The notes beneath the pieces are model-generated. The model did not search any database. It saw only the letters and a list, made by a program, of their open reading frames with translations, and was not told the DNA's origin. A stretch of 64,000 nucleotides of DNA from Blastocladiella emersonii ATCC 22665. Taxonomy: Eukaryota > Blastocladiomycota > Blastocladiomycetes > Blastocladiales > Blastocladiaceae. The position numbers and the translations under genes were made by a program. Below are positions 1 through 10,284 of this stretch, piece by piece; position 1 is the stretch's first letter; every line of letters begins with the position of its first letter. The stretch spans positions 372,001 to 436,000 of the forward strand of contig JANHCV010000015.1 of the NCBI GenBank assembly GCA_025594325.1. Direction: 5' to 3'.

Positions 1-639
1 GCCCAAGTGGCAGACCCCGAATTTGCCGCTCCGCACCAATATGAGCGCATACTTGGGCGATTGCTCCGCGCCGAATGCGCGGCGCGCACTGCTAGTGTGC
101 GAGGCGAATCACTCATTCGGCCGGGCCACCCAATCACGTCGGAGCTGCTCAATTACCTCGTGCTAGCCGCCCACGTCGATATCCAGCGACGCGGCCTGGA
201 AACCAGCGGCGAGGCGTGGATCGAACACGTTGCAGGGTTGACAGCGGCCGCAAGCAAAGACCGCTGAGGTGCTGCGTCCTCGCATCCGTTAATCTTGCTT
301 CTGCAAATTGCCACGTTCCTCGGGTTCATCGGCGATCACGACCTGCTCGAGCAGCTCGTCACGAGCCTTACAACTCGCTTGCAAAGATTTTACCCCTGGG
401 CGTACCGAGGTCTCGATTTACTTCTCCTGAACTGCGAGTGGGAAACCGAAACCATGCACGCCCTGTTCGCGTGGGCTCGCCCACGCACCTCAGATAAGTG
501 CCCCACGCCTGGTCTCGTTCCGTACCTTGCGATGCGCGCCGTGTTTCAATGGGACCTGGAGTCAGTGTCTCGATTCGAGCGGGAGCCCTTTGGTTTCGAC
601 GTCCGCGCCATCATCAACCACGACGACGCCGACGAATGA
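1..639 (+). pseudogene. 3' part of an unrecognised gene interrupted by an in-frame TGA
   Basis: Reading frame 1 is open from the first base to the TGA at 637-639, except for one TGA at 265-267. The translation on both sides has similar composition: a Leu-rich helical-looking protein with segments such as LLEQLVTSL and RGLDLLLLNCEW and an acidic DDADE end. No acceptor-like AG lies just after position 265 that would remove the stop as an intron. The gene therefore looks broken by a nonsense change, or the base is a sequencing error. The 5' end lies outside the window. The style (Leu-rich, Trp-containing repeats) recalls the ankyrin-like gene at 38-39 kb, but I cannot assign a family. If the stop is real, the downstream ATG-like codon near 295 could still start a 114-residue product. 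Confidence 0.45.
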
Positions 640-867
640 AAGTTGGAAGCCGCCGCAATGACGTCGCGTTTCCAATCCTCCACGCCTGTGAATCGTGTCC
701 TCGCGCGCCTCCCCGCCTTGTCGACGTGCAAGCGCTTGTTGCGTATCTCAACCGAGCGGCTGATGTTTTGCACGCTCGATTGATTGAGCGCCTCTGCACA
801 GTTTTGTTGTCCATTACATGCAAAGTCCGTTTACGTCCTAGTTTCACACCCACCTTTCAACCCACCT

Positions 868-3800
868 TCATTCTGAGACCAACGACGCGCGCCGCTGCGC
901 CTGCTCCATCTCCCGATGCTGCGCAGCCCGCAACGTCGCCATCCACGCGTCGTTCTCGTACCCCGCCTCGCAAGCAGCCGCACACTTGCGCTCCATGACG
1001 CGCACCAGCTCACGCGTCCCCTCCTCCTCAATCGCCGCGTCGAGGAGCGCGACCAGCTCCGCGTCCGGCAACGTGTGGATCGCGAACGCGTCGCCAGCGT
1101 ACCCCGCGAGCCCCGCGGCCGCGACGGCCGGGTGATGCCGCGCGGCGGCGGCGGCGGCCGAGTTGAGGCGCGACGGGAGCGCGTGGTACGCGACGCCGGT
1201 CGTGCCGGAGGGCAGGAGGGCGATGCCCGCGCCGCCCGTCGCGGCGGCGGCGGCTGCGGGCGAGCGCAGCGGGTTTTCGGCGGCGGGGACGCCGAGGAGC
1301 TGGTCCCACGAGATGACGTCGAGGAGCGACGCCATGGACCGCTGCTGGTCGCGCAACCTGCCGGCGTTCTCGCGCTGGACGACCTCGACGTTGAGGGCGA
1401 CGAGCTGCGCGTCGAACTGCTCCGCGGGCATCGCGGTCAGGCGGAGCGCCGTGGGGGATGCGGACCCGGGGAACCGCTGTTTCGGTGCGCGCTGCCGCGC
1501 GTAGTGGAACAGCCACTGCGCGTCCTTGATGCGCGCGGCCAGCGCCGCGTGCTTGTTGGCCCACGCGTACCACAGCGGGGTGCGGCCGAGGGCGTCGGCG
1601 GCGCAGGGGGATGCGCCGGCGTGGAGCAGCGCCTCGACGATGGGCGCGTCGCCGTAGCTCGCGGCGAGGTGCAGCGCCGCGCGGCCCGTCTCGGGGTCGA
1701 CGACCGCGTCGACGTCCGCGCCCGCCTGGATCGCGGTCACGACGACGTGTAGGTCCGAGCCGTGCACCGCGTAGTACAGCTGGTGCGCGAGGTCCGCGGA
1801 GCCCGGGGAGAGGGAGCGGGTGGCGGCGGGCGCGTACGCGAGCTCGAGGTATTTCGCGGATATGTACTCGCGCTTCGAGGCGCGGTCGGACGTGGGGCCG
1901 GGCTTTTGACGCGCCGAGTTGCATAGGTCCGCCTCAAGGAATAGGTTCGCGGCCTTGTTGCCGCGGTCTTGGAGCAGCTACAGTTGGCGCGCGTGTCAGT
2001 ACTGGGCCATGGATAGCGAAGCAGCAAGGCGTACCTGAGCAACAGTCCAGTGCCACCGCGGCAGCTTAGCAAGTCGGATCCGCGGGTTGTGCGTGGTGCC
2101 GCGCGCCGTAGGCGTGTCAGCGAGCGACTGGTGCACGGCGGCGCAGTCGCGGCACAGGTAAGACCCGAAGAAGACCGAGACCATGGTCGCGTCTACACTC
2201 CCGCCAAGTCAAGTCAGTCCACCGGCGCGGAAGGTTGAGAGCGAGACGAAACGTACTCGGCGCGTCGCAGTCGACACACGCGCCGCTTGACCCGGCCGCG
2301 AGATCGGGCACGAGATGATGCGTGACGACGACCTCAGAGCTCGCGCCGGGGCCAACGCTGATCCCGGCGTGTGCGATCCCGCCGCCGCTGCTCGTGTTCG
2401 CTGCGCCGCCCGCCGACGCCGCCGCGCGGAGACTCAGCTTGACGACGTCCCCGAGTCCGCGCCTCGCGTACGCGATCGTCGTCGCCAACGGCTTTTCATT
2501 CGGCGCGAGCGCGCGCGCCTGGTCGCCGAGATGCTCGACGAGCGTGTACCCTGCGGGGTCGCCGTGGACCTTGAGTTTCGGGAGCGCGGACGCGATGACG
2601 TCGGCGGCGGTGGTGGCGAGGGTGGCCGAGACGCAGGTGAAGACCTGCGTTGTGGCGGCCGTGTGCAGGCACGAGAAGACGCGCAGGACGCCCGAGGTGA
2701 CGCGCTTGCGTAAAGAGAAGCGCACGTTCTTGTAGATGTGCTCGACGATCAGCCAGAAGGGGAGCTCGGTGTCTTGCAGGACGCGCTCGTCTACACTTGG
2801 TGGTTAGCGTGGGCTTGAAGGAGGAGAGGTGAAAGCGTACCCTTGTCGACGGCCATGTAGAGCTCATACTCATCCGCCGGCGCCGGAACCGCGGCAGCGG
2901 CCGCGTGCGACGACTCGCCGCCGAGCTTGCCGAGGACGAGCGCGCACACGTCCTTGGCCGTGTGGTGCGCGAGGGTATGGATCCCTTTGCTCCCGACCAT
3001 CGGATGCTCAGGGAGCAGCACCCGCAGCGCGCACACGGGCACGCCGTTCGTTTCCGTCACCCCGATCAACCCGTCGAGGGCGCCGCTTCCCGGCGCCTCG
3101 GGCGACGACGGTGGGATCGTGATGGTACCGGGGAGCGGCGACGAGGAGGCGGGCGCGGGGTTCGCGCTGCGCGACTTGACGAGCCGCTTGAAGTGGCTCG
3201 CGACGCTGAGGCGCGGTGAGGAGGTGGCAGGTGGTGGTGGGGAGACGGGCTGGAGTGGCGGCGAGAGCGGCGGTAGGGCGTGCAGGGGCACGGGCGCGGC
3301 GATGGTGGCGGGCGGCGGGATGATGATGCGGCCGACGGCGGGGATCGGGGTGAGCGGCGAGGTCGGGGCGGCGCCGCCGTGGTGGTCAATAGACGGCGAC
3401 GAGGACAGCCCGAGCGCGGACGTGTCCGAGGCGGCCGAGCGGGACAGCGGGAGCGAGGACGCCTCGCCCGGTTCGACCTGTTCCATGACGGGCAGAAGCA
3501 GGTCGAGCGCACGCTCGACGACGGCCTCGTGCACGTCCGCGCCGACCGCGATACAGTCGTCAATCTCGCCGACCGCCGCGTCGAGCGCCGCGAGCCGTGC
3601 CGCCATCTCGCCGGCCTCGACGACGAGCTGCTCGCGGAGCTGGAGCACGGCTTTCCGCGAAATCGGCTCGATACCGACCTTCTTCCCCACGTCGCGGATC
3701 TCGTGCATGCTCTCGATGCTGCGGAGGAGCGGCGGGCTGGAGTTGCCGAGGTCCCGGACGAGCAGGGCGCGGGCGCGCGGGCGGATCTCGACGGTCGGGT

Positions 3801-3939
3801 AGTGCGGCGAGTCGGCGGGGGTGCCGTACTTGAGGTCCACCCACCGCAGGCCCGAGTGGCCGTCGCCCGGGTCGCGCCGCGCGTAGCGGATCAGCTGCAC
3901 GCTGAAGTGCGGCTCGTAGGCGTCTTTTCGGTGTGGCAT
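868..3939 (-). CDS. ArfGAP-like protein with Ras-association and ankyrin domains, catalytic Arg replaced
   Basis: Four exons: 3939-2841, 2790-2257, 2192-2035 and 1977-868, encoding 966 residues; introns are 50, 64 and 57 nt with GTACG donors and GTAG ends. The N-terminus is followed by a Ser/Pro-rich linker. Two ubiquitin-like/Ras-association-like segments lie at about 290-395 and 410-510. An ArfGAP zinc module follows, with Cys538, Cys541, Cys558 and Cys561 in the CX2CX16CX2C spacing, then GNKAANLFLEA and a REYISAKYLELAY end typical of the fold. Ankyrin-like repeats begin near 668 (ALHLAASYGDAPIVEALL). In the family an arginine finger sits five residues after the last Cys (CX4R); here it is Gln566. 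ArfGAPs stimulate GTP hydrolysis by Arf on membranes, so this protein may be a scaffold or Arf-binding pseudo-GAP. Start at 3939 chosen because the reading frame further upstream is arginine-rich and unlike coding sequence. It is divergent from the gene at 4174. Confidence 0.85.
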
Positions 3940-4048
3940 TGCAGTATTGTGAGGGTGCGGGGGAGAGAGAAAGGGTGCGATCGAGCGCTTCTCCTGGCGA
4001 GCAGTGCGGGCCGGCGGGATGCGTGTGCCTTGGCGAACGTGAGCGTGA

Positions 4049-4060
4049 GAGACGCGTCGC
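4049..4060. promoter_or_regulatory. GAGACGCGTCGC motif in a divergent promoter
   Basis: The 12-mer contains ACGCGT (an MluI-box-like core) and lies between the starts of the ArfGAP gene (3939, minus) and the HNH gene (4174, plus). The same sequence recurs in several other upstream regions of this window. That it binds a factor is an inference. Confidence 0.3.
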
Positions 4061-4173
4061 CGCCGCCGTGTCTCGCGCCGCGCCGTGTCTCGCACCCGGC
4101 ATGTGACGAGCGCCACCGATCCTTCCTCTCCTCGCCTCTTCCCCGCTCCCCTGCCTCAACCCCACACCCCACC

Positions 4174-5199
4174 ATGGAACCGCACGACTCGATGCAACAC
4201 GACGATGAGCTGATGGAGATCGACCCCGCCCCGGCGTCCACCACCACCCGCCCGCCCAAGCGCCTGCCGCACCCGCCGCGGCAACGGCCGCTGTACGAGA
4301 ACTGCAGCGTGTACGCGCCCGACGGGGTCACGCTGCTCTTCCGGTGCGCGCGCAAGAAGGTCAACTGGTACCTGTCGCGCGACCTCGCTCGCCCTCTGGG
4401 GGACACCGACCCACCTTCAATCGCCCTCACCTTCACCCCCGCGGGCTCGGGCCGTGCGGCCGACGCGTGGTACCTCGAGTCCAAGACCCCGCACTGCGTG
4501 ATCTGCGGGACCCCCGACTCGCTCATCACGGTGAGCGTGGTCCCGCACCAGTACCGGCGGCACCTGCCGCTGTGCGTGAAATCGCATAGCAACCTCGACA
4601 CGCTCCCCGTCTGCATCCCGTGCCACGCGGCGTACGACGCGCAGGTGCGCAAAGCGTGCGCGACGCTCGCCGCGCACTACGGGGTCCCGCTCGAGGGCAC
4701 GCCGTGGATCGCCGCATCCCAACAAGTCCGGAGCGCGCGCAAGGCCGCGGGCGCGCTGCTTAACCCGCGCGCCAAGATCCCGGAGCAGGCGTGCGCGGAG
4801 TTGTGGGGCAAGGTGCGCGCGGTGCTGGGCGACGGTGAGATTGCGGAGCACGACCTCCGCGCGCTCGCCGAGTCGAAAGACGTGGTCCGCGGTCCCGGGT
4901 TCGTCGAGCACGGCGAGGCCGTCGTCCGCGCGGTCCTCGCCGAGCGCGCGCGCGCCGTGTTTGCCACCCACGGCGTACCCGACACGCTCGAGATGGGGAC
5001 GGGGCAGAAGCCGCCGTCCGCGAACGGCGCACACGGACCCACGGGGAAGGTAGGTGTGGTGCGGCCCGTCCCGCTGCCGGCCGACCAGGACCCCGTCGTC
5101 GCGTTCGTGGTCATGTGGCGGAAACACTTTCTCGCCGTCGCGCGCCCGCAGTGCATGTCGCTGCACTACGACGTGCACGCGGACGTGTTCAACCACTGA
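4174..5199 (+). CDS. EXD2 C-terminal-like HNH-domain protein (no exonuclease domain)
   Basis: A single exon of 341 residues; the ATG has a strong ACCATGG context. Residues 41-160 match the domain that follows the 3'-5' exonuclease in EXD2: YENCSVYAPDG, then a KKVNWYLSRDLA segment, a CVIC pair (Cys108, Cys111), VVPHQYRRHLP (His125, His130) and a CIPCH cluster (Cys147, Cys150, His151). The far C-terminus (VVMWRKHFLAVARPQC) also resembles the end of EXD2. The conserved Cys/His pattern suggests a zinc-bound HNH-type fold. No DEDD exonuclease motifs are present, and the first 40 residues are a disordered-looking Pro/Arg-rich leader. EXD2 acts in mitochondrial translation and DNA-end resection; a role here is inferred only from the domain. 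A nuclease function is unproven. Confidence 0.8.
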   Translation: MEPHDSMQHDDELMEIDPAPASTTTRPPKRLPHPPRQRPLYENCSVYAPDGVTLLFRCARKKVNWYLSRDLARPLGDTDPPSIALTFTPAGSGRAADAWYLESKTPHCVICGTPDSLITVSVVPHQYRRHLPLCVKSHSNLDTLPVCIPCHAAYDAQVRKACATLAAHYGVPLEGTPWIAASQQVRSARKAAGALLNPRAKIPEQACAELWGKVRAVLGDGEIAEHDLRALAESKDVVRGPGFVEHGEAVVRAVLAERARAVFATHGVPDTLEMGTGQKPPSANGAHGPTGKVGVVRPVPLPADQDPVVAFVVMWRKHFLAVARPQCMSLHYDVHADVFNH

Positions 5200-5378
5200 G
5201 TTGGCGTGTTTTTGGAGGGCAAACGGGTGATGATATATAGAGGTAAGCGACACCGAGCGAGCAAGCGAGAGACACAACGGAGGGAGGCAGACAGATACGG
5301 GACGGGGTGAGATAGTACGATTTCAAAAACAGCGACGCGCGCACGACATGGACGCGTCCGGGGATGCAGGGCGCGCGA

Positions 5379-6101
5379 TTATAGCCTACACGCGGTCCAA
5401 ATCCAGCCGTCAGCGATGCGAATTCTCGGCCACCTGAAACACCCGCCAACGTACAGCCGCGCGTAGCATCGGCCACACCGGCACCCGCGCACGATCTGCT
5501 GCGGCATGGGCGGCGGCGGTGGCGGCGACAGCCGGACGTCGCCCTCGCCCACGTCCTCGCCATCGTAGACGTAGACGGGCACGTCGACATGCGCACGCAC
5601 CCCCGCGGCCCCGAGATCGCGCTTGAACCGGACGCCCGCGATCCCGTACGCGTCGGGCGGGCCGGGCGGCAGCACCGCGGCGACGGCGGCGCGCAGGCAC
5701 GTGTCGAAGCGCACGCCGAACAGGTGCCACGCGACCGACGCGACGAGCACGCCCGTCCACTGCGCGGCGAGCGACAGGACCGCGGGCCATGGTGGGAGTG
5801 CCGGGAGGAAGGAACGGGTGGGTGAGGGCGTACGACGCCGTAGACGCGGCTGCCGCCGGCGATGGCGCGCGCGCGAGTGCGATGGTGGTGGTGGTGCGGG
5901 GACAGCATCGGCGGTGGAGGTGGGAGCCAGCGCGCGTAGGTCGTCGAGGTCGTCGTGCAGGTCCTTGCTGCCCATGCGCCGATGATGATGAGGGTGGTGC
6001 CCTGGATGCCGCGGGGCACTTGGCTCCATCGCGTCGTCGGCGTGGGGTCGATGCATCGTAGCAGAGGTGGGAGACGGCAGTGGTGGTGGTAGCAGATCCA
6101 T
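5379..6101 (-). CDS. hypothetical proline-rich protein with one possible membrane segment
   Basis: An intron-less frame of 240 residues. The first 100 residues are rich in Pro, His and Arg. A hydrophobic stretch (AVLSLAAQWTGVLVASVAWHLF) near residues 107-128 could cross a membrane once. The C-terminal part carries a proline run and a small Cys cluster (CRCGRCYARL). I recognise no family. Other in-frame ATGs (MHRPHADD, MGSKDLHDD) could be the true start. It ends 179 bp after the convergent gene at 5199, and its start faces DPH4 across a 624 bp spacer. Codon composition is not clearly different from random GC-rich sequence, so this is a tentative gene. Confidence 0.4.
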   Translation of the reverse strand: MDLLPPPLPSPTSATMHRPHADDAMEPSAPRHPGHHPHHHRRMGSKDLHDDLDDLRALAPTSTADAVPAPPPPSHSRARHRRRQPRLRRRTPSPTRSFLPALPPWPAVLSLAAQWTGVLVASVAWHLFGVRFDTCLRAAVAAVLPPGPPDAYGIAGVRFKRDLGAAGVRAHVDVPVYVYDGEDVGEGDVRLSPPPPPPMPQQIVRGCRCGRCYARLYVGGCFRWPRIRIADGWIWTACRL

Positions 6102-6725
6102 GGTGGGTGCTGGCTAATATTGTTCACGTTGTTGTTGATGGTAGGGAGAAGGAGACAGAATGGAGGGGAGAGGGGGGTTTCCAAAACCAGGGCCGCGGTC
6201 GCGTCGAGTCCGGCGGAACGGATCCCGTCGCGTTTTTGTATCGGTGTCCGCCGACCTTCCCTCCCCGTTGTTGATGGTCCGCCCGCGTCGCGTTGCGCTG
6301 AGTCAGTCAAGTCAAGCGAGACCCAAACACAACAAGCCCGCCCGCGCTCCCGCAACGCCGGTTCCCACGGCCGACCGACCACGGTCACGATGGGTCCCGC
6401 GTCCCACGACCCGCGGGCCTGACCGACCCATCGGCTCCCAGCGCGCGTTGCGCGCGGCCGTGAGGCACCACGACGCGCACGGCGATCTCGGCGCGGAGCA
6501 CGAGGAGCAGCGGATCGGGAGCGCGGGGACGGAGAGCGGGCAGGCAGGCGTGGTGCGCCTCGATGGCCGGCTGGGAACCGAGCTGAGCCGCCGCGCAAAG
6601 AGGCGCATGGACGCAGCGCACGTGATCCCCTGGTCCGCCAGGTGCCGCGCCTCCTCCGCCGCTTCGCGGGCCCTGCCCTCCCTACCCTTTCGTTAGCTCC
6701 ACTTTGCCCATGTAAACTTGCGCTC
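6102..6725. other. intergenic spacer, divergent promoter region
   Basis: A spacer between the start of the hypothetical gene (6101, minus) and DPH4 (6726, plus). Open frames here are short and low in complexity. I see no RNA gene or repeat in it. Confidence 0.5.
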
Positions 6726-7284
6726 ATGACGACTTCCAGCAATAATACGCCACCCGCCGGGTTCCGCCTCGGCCTGTACCGCGTGCTCGGGATCGCCGAC
6801 CCGTCCGCCGCGACGCCCGAGTCCCTGCGCGCCGCGTACCGCCGGCTCGCGCTCGAGCACCACCCGGACAAGCAGCAGGTTGGCGGTGAGGGAGGAGGGG
6901 ATGCGGGAGCGTTCGCGGCGATCGCCGACGCGTACCGGATCCTCGGCGACCCGAAGGCACGCGCGGCGTACGATCAGTGGGCCAAGAGTACGCTTATCGG
7001 GGGATTGTATCCGAATGGTGGGCGACCGCTGACGCCCCGCGCGTGTAGCCGAGCGCGCGACCTCCGAGCCGCACTTTGACGTGGACCTCGACGACATGAC
7101 GCCGCACTACGACCCGTCCGACTCGGCGGATGAGGACCCGTGCCCGGTGCGGTGGACGTACCCGTGCCGGTGCGGCGGCGAGATCGTGGTGGACGTGGCG
7201 GACCTCGAGGCGCAGCTCGCCGTGTTCCCGTGCTCCGGGTGCACCATGCGGTGTCGCGTCGTCTACTACGCGCTCGATGAATAG
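6726..7284 (+). CDS. DPH4: DPH4/DNAJC24-type J protein with CSL zinc finger
   Basis: Two exons, 6726-6987 and 7049-7284, with a 61 nt intron; 165 residues, the usual DPH4 length. The J domain occupies residues 14-80, with HPD at 46-48 and YRILGDPKARAAYDQW. The second exon carries a CSL (DPH-type) zinc ribbon with Cys127, Cys129, Cys149 and Cys152 (CRCGGE ... CSGC). In yeast and animals this protein works with DPH3 and iron-bearing partners in the first step of diphthamide formation on elongation factor 2, in the cytosol, and stimulates an Hsp70. It is convergent with the PPR gene, 38 bp apart. Domain order, size and cysteine spacing all agree, so the assignment is firm. Confidence 0.92.
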
Positions 7285-7322
7285 TGTAACAAGAGTCGGT
7301 ATACAATAGCTAGTGTAGAACA

Positions 7323-9407
7323 TCAAGTGGAGGTGCGCGCGACGACCTGCGCCACGAGCGCCTCAATCGCCTCGCCGCGGGCCTCGACGCGGAACTCGCG
7401 GCGCATGGCGCGGTCGACGACCTCGTTCCGGGCCAACCCCCACTCGCCGCGGTGCGCGAGCGTCTCGAGGATCGGGAGAAAGTGCGACGCGTTGGGCCGA
7501 AGGTGGTACTGCGCCTGCATACGGCGGATCAGGTCCGTCGCCTGGCGCACCGCCACCTTGCTGTCCCGCTCGAGCATGCACGCGGCCACCAGGAGGTGCA
7601 GCGTGAACCCGGTGGGCGCAACGACGGGGACAAACTGGCGCTCGAGCGCGGCAAACACGCCGTGCGCCTTCTCCGCGTCGCGCGTCGTGTGCACGTGGTG
7701 CTGGATCAGCGCGTTGAACGGCCCGATGCTGTTAGCGAACTGCGCGCGCACCGCGTGCGGCGCCCACCGCTGCGCGTGCGGGTGCGCGCACAGGAGGTCG
7801 AACCGCGCCATCGCGCGCCCGGTGTCGCCGGCCGCGAGATCGCCCTTGATCAGCGTCGAGAACGTCACGGCGGTCGGGACCACGCCGGCCGCCTGCATCT
7901 GCGCGAACAGGGAGTCGGCGGTCGCGCGCTGCCGCTGCGCGACGGCCTGCGAGAGGGCGAGGTTGAAGAGCAGCGGGTACGGCGCGATGCCGGCGGCGCG
8001 GAGGTCGCCCAGCACGTCGCACATGGCGGCGAGCGCGCGCGCGTCCGTCGGCCGTTTCGCGAGCACCGAGAACAGCCGCGTGATGGTGCGGAGATCGGGC
8101 AGCTGGCCCAGCGCGTGCTTCATTTCCGCATAAAGCGTCAGCGCGCGGTCGCCGTGGCCCGCGGTGCAGCACGCCGACAGGTACGAGTTGTACAGGAAGT
8201 ACTGGTGCCGCGCGAGTTTCGACGGCGACGCCGCGCTCGCGGCCTCGATGGCGTGCAGGGTGCGGAACGCCGCATCGGCCGAGTCGAGGCGGTGGTGGCC
8301 CGCGAGAAGCTCGAGGTACGCGTGCGTCGCGTCGCCGAGCGGCGTCAGCGACTTGGCGGTCAGCGCGCTGAATACCTGCATCGCCGGCGCCAGCTGCCGC
8401 CCGCGCGCGAGCGAGAGCAGCTCGTTGGACTTGAACTCGAGGTACGGCTTGCGGTCGCGCTCGGCCTGCGCCTGGCTGGCCTCGTGGATGGCGTCGGCCT
8501 CGGCGGCAGGGGCAGGCGCGGCAAACTCAATCGTCTGCTGCTGCTGGACGACGGGCTCGAGCACCTGGGGCACGGGCGACGCGGGCGGCGACGCCTCGAT
8601 CATCGCGTTCGCGTTAGCTTTGGGGTTGGCGAGCTTCTTCCACTCGCGCAGCGCGTCGAGGTCGCCCATGCGCGCGAGGAGGCGCTGCGCGACGAGGTGC
8701 AGGCGCGCGGCGGCCGCCGGGTCCGCGAGCAGGTTGCGGGCCGCGTCGGCCAGGACGGCGAGGACGAGCGCGCGGCGCTGCTCGGGGCTAGCGGGGGATG
8801 ACGCGGCGAGGAGCTGGTGCAGCTTGGCCACCACATCGGCGACGGGATCGGTGCCGGACGCCGAGGCGTCGGCGAGCAGCGTCGCGTGCTCGCGCGCCAG
8901 GAGGCGGAGAAGGGCGACCGTCGACGCGTCGGCGGGCGAGGCGGTGGCGGCGACGAGGTCCTGGTGGTGCGGCTCGAGGCTCGGGACGGCGAGATCGGCC
9001 GACGAGGACGCGGACGTGGGCGTCCACAGCCCCGGCGCGCCAGCCGTAACGACCGACGTGCGCGCGGCGGCCGCGGCCTCGCGGGCGGCGTCGAGGACGG
9101 ACGACGATCCGGGCGCGCGGTTGAACCCAGTCCCCTGCAACGGCGCGGTGGTGGCGTTGGCGGCCGCGAACCGCGCGCGCGCCTGAAGGATGCGCAGCCG
9201 CACGGCGTCGGCGTGGTCGGCATGGTGGTGGTGGTCGTCGCCCTTGAGCAGCGCCGACTGCAGCACCGTCGAGTTGTTGGACTGCGACACCGAGAAGAGC
9301 TGGCGGCCGCCCTGCTGCGCGGTGCTCGCGGTCGTCGGCGCGCGACCCGCCTGCGCAAAGGCGTGCCACAGCTTGCCCACGGTCGGGCGCGCGGCGGCAA
9401 AGTGCAT
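7323..9407 (-). CDS. mitochondrial pentatricopeptide-repeat protein
   Basis: An intron-less frame of 694 residues starting at an ATG in a good context. The N-terminus (MHFAAARPTVGKLWHAFAQAG) is basic, Ala-rich and free of acidic residues, as expected for a mitochondrial presequence. From about residue 320 the protein is built of roughly 35-residue helical pairs typical of PPR proteins, for example LLFNLALSQAVAQRQRATADSLFAQMQAAGVVPTAVTF (read in pieces), NSYLSACCTAGHGDRALTLYAEM and ILETLAHRGEWGLARNEV. The middle third (about 100-300) is Ala-rich and less regular. PPR proteins bind organellar RNA; here a mitochondrial mRNA or rRNA function is likely, but the target cannot be named. The degenerate repeat code was not scored. 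Confidence 0.8.
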   Translation of the reverse strand: MHFAAARPTVGKLWHAFAQAGRAPTTASTAQQGGRQLFSVSQSNNSTVLQSALLKGDDHHHHADHADAVRLRILQARARFAAANATTAPLQGTGFNRAPGSSSVLDAAREAAAAARTSVVTAGAPGLWTPTSASSSADLAVPSLEPHHQDLVAATASPADASTVALLRLLAREHATLLADASASGTDPVADVVAKLHQLLAASSPASPEQRRALVLAVLADAARNLLADPAAAARLHLVAQRLLARMGDLDALREWKKLANPKANANAMIEASPPASPVPQVLEPVVQQQQTIEFAAPAPAAEADAIHEASQAQAERDRKPYLEFKSNELLSLARGRQLAPAMQVFSALTAKSLTPLGDATHAYLELLAGHHRLDSADAAFRTLHAIEAASAASPSKLARHQYFLYNSYLSACCTAGHGDRALTLYAEMKHALGQLPDLRTITRLFSVLAKRPTDARALAAMCDVLGDLRAAGIAPYPLLFNLALSQAVAQRQRATADSLFAQMQAAGVVPTAVTFSTLIKGDLAAGDTGRAMARFDLLCAHPHAQRWAPHAVRAQFANSIGPFNALIQHHVHTTRDAEKAHGVFAALERQFVPVVAPTGFTLHLLVAACMLERDSKVAVRQATDLIRRMQAQYHLRPNASHFLPILETLAHRGEWGLARNEVVDRAMRREFRVEARGEAIEALVAQVVARTST

Positions 9408-10284
9408 GGTGGTGGCGGATCAGGGACGGGGGTGGATCGGGGGGTGCGAGCGCAACGAGTGATGATGGGTTCGCAAAGTCGAGTGCGGGGAGAGAGAGAG
9501 AGAGAGTCGAGGAAGAAGAGTCGAGGGCAGTTGAGGGAGGAGGGGAGAAGAGAAGGCGGGCGGGCGGTCGCCTTATCCGGCCAGCGGACCACAACAAGGG
9601 GGGCTGGCGGCAGGGACTTGCAGGGCCTCCACTGGGCCTCCACCGGCACCCGCCCTCCGTTTCGAACCGAACCGGCGCCGACCTCGTGCCGTCTCCGCGT
9701 TGCCGAGTCATCCTCGTGTGGGCTCGCGTTGCGCCGCGGTCGGGTCCGCTCGGGTCCTGTCCTCCCACTCGCTCGCCCTCGTGCTGACGTGGCACTCACC
9801 GCCGCTGCCGCCGCCTCTGCGCTGCATGGCTTGGCCGCCCCCGCTGACCAAGGACGAGCGCGTCCTGCCGGGTTGCCCCACCTTATCGATGGCCGGTGGC
9901 CGCGCTCACTGTCCCTCAACGCTCAAGCGAGCAGCGTGCTCAGCCAGGGAGACTTGTCTCAGAGGCTCCGTTCAGCGTGGGGGGCGGTCGGACAACGTCA
10001 AGCTTCATCGGATGATGCTTCATCCAGTACGATCGCTGAACGAGGCAGGGGAGAACAGGCCAGGCGACGAGAGGCGCGGTGAGAGACGCGAACAAAAAAA
10101 GTGGAGTCAAAAAATTCAACGCGAAGACTGCGTGTCAACGAAGCAGGTGGGGTCAGGTGAGGAGACCAAACACGACCACACGCGACGCAGCGACCACCCT
10201 CGCGAACTCGTCGCGCTCCCCCTGCATCGGATCGGCTTGATCCCCGCAACGCACGCGCGCGTGCACCGACAAACCACCACCACC
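9408..10284. other. intergenic spacer with GA microsatellite
   Basis: An 877 bp spacer between the PPR gene and UTP10, presumably holding both promoters. It contains a GA dinucleotide run near 9492-9507 and an A-rich patch near 10090-10120. I found no convincing reading frame or RNA gene. Confidence 0.5.

Noticed and set aside
3280-4173. Extension of the HNH gene upstream in the same frame.
   Set aside because: It runs antisense through the ArfGAP gene. The ATG at 4174 has a strong context and the EXD2-like similarity starts after it.
5189-6871. A 560-residue minus-strand frame covering the spacer upstream of DPH4.
   Set aside because: It overlaps the DPH4 start and a divergent promoter region, is full of Arg/Ser/Pro and contains no domain. 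The shorter frame at 5379-6101 is a better candidate.
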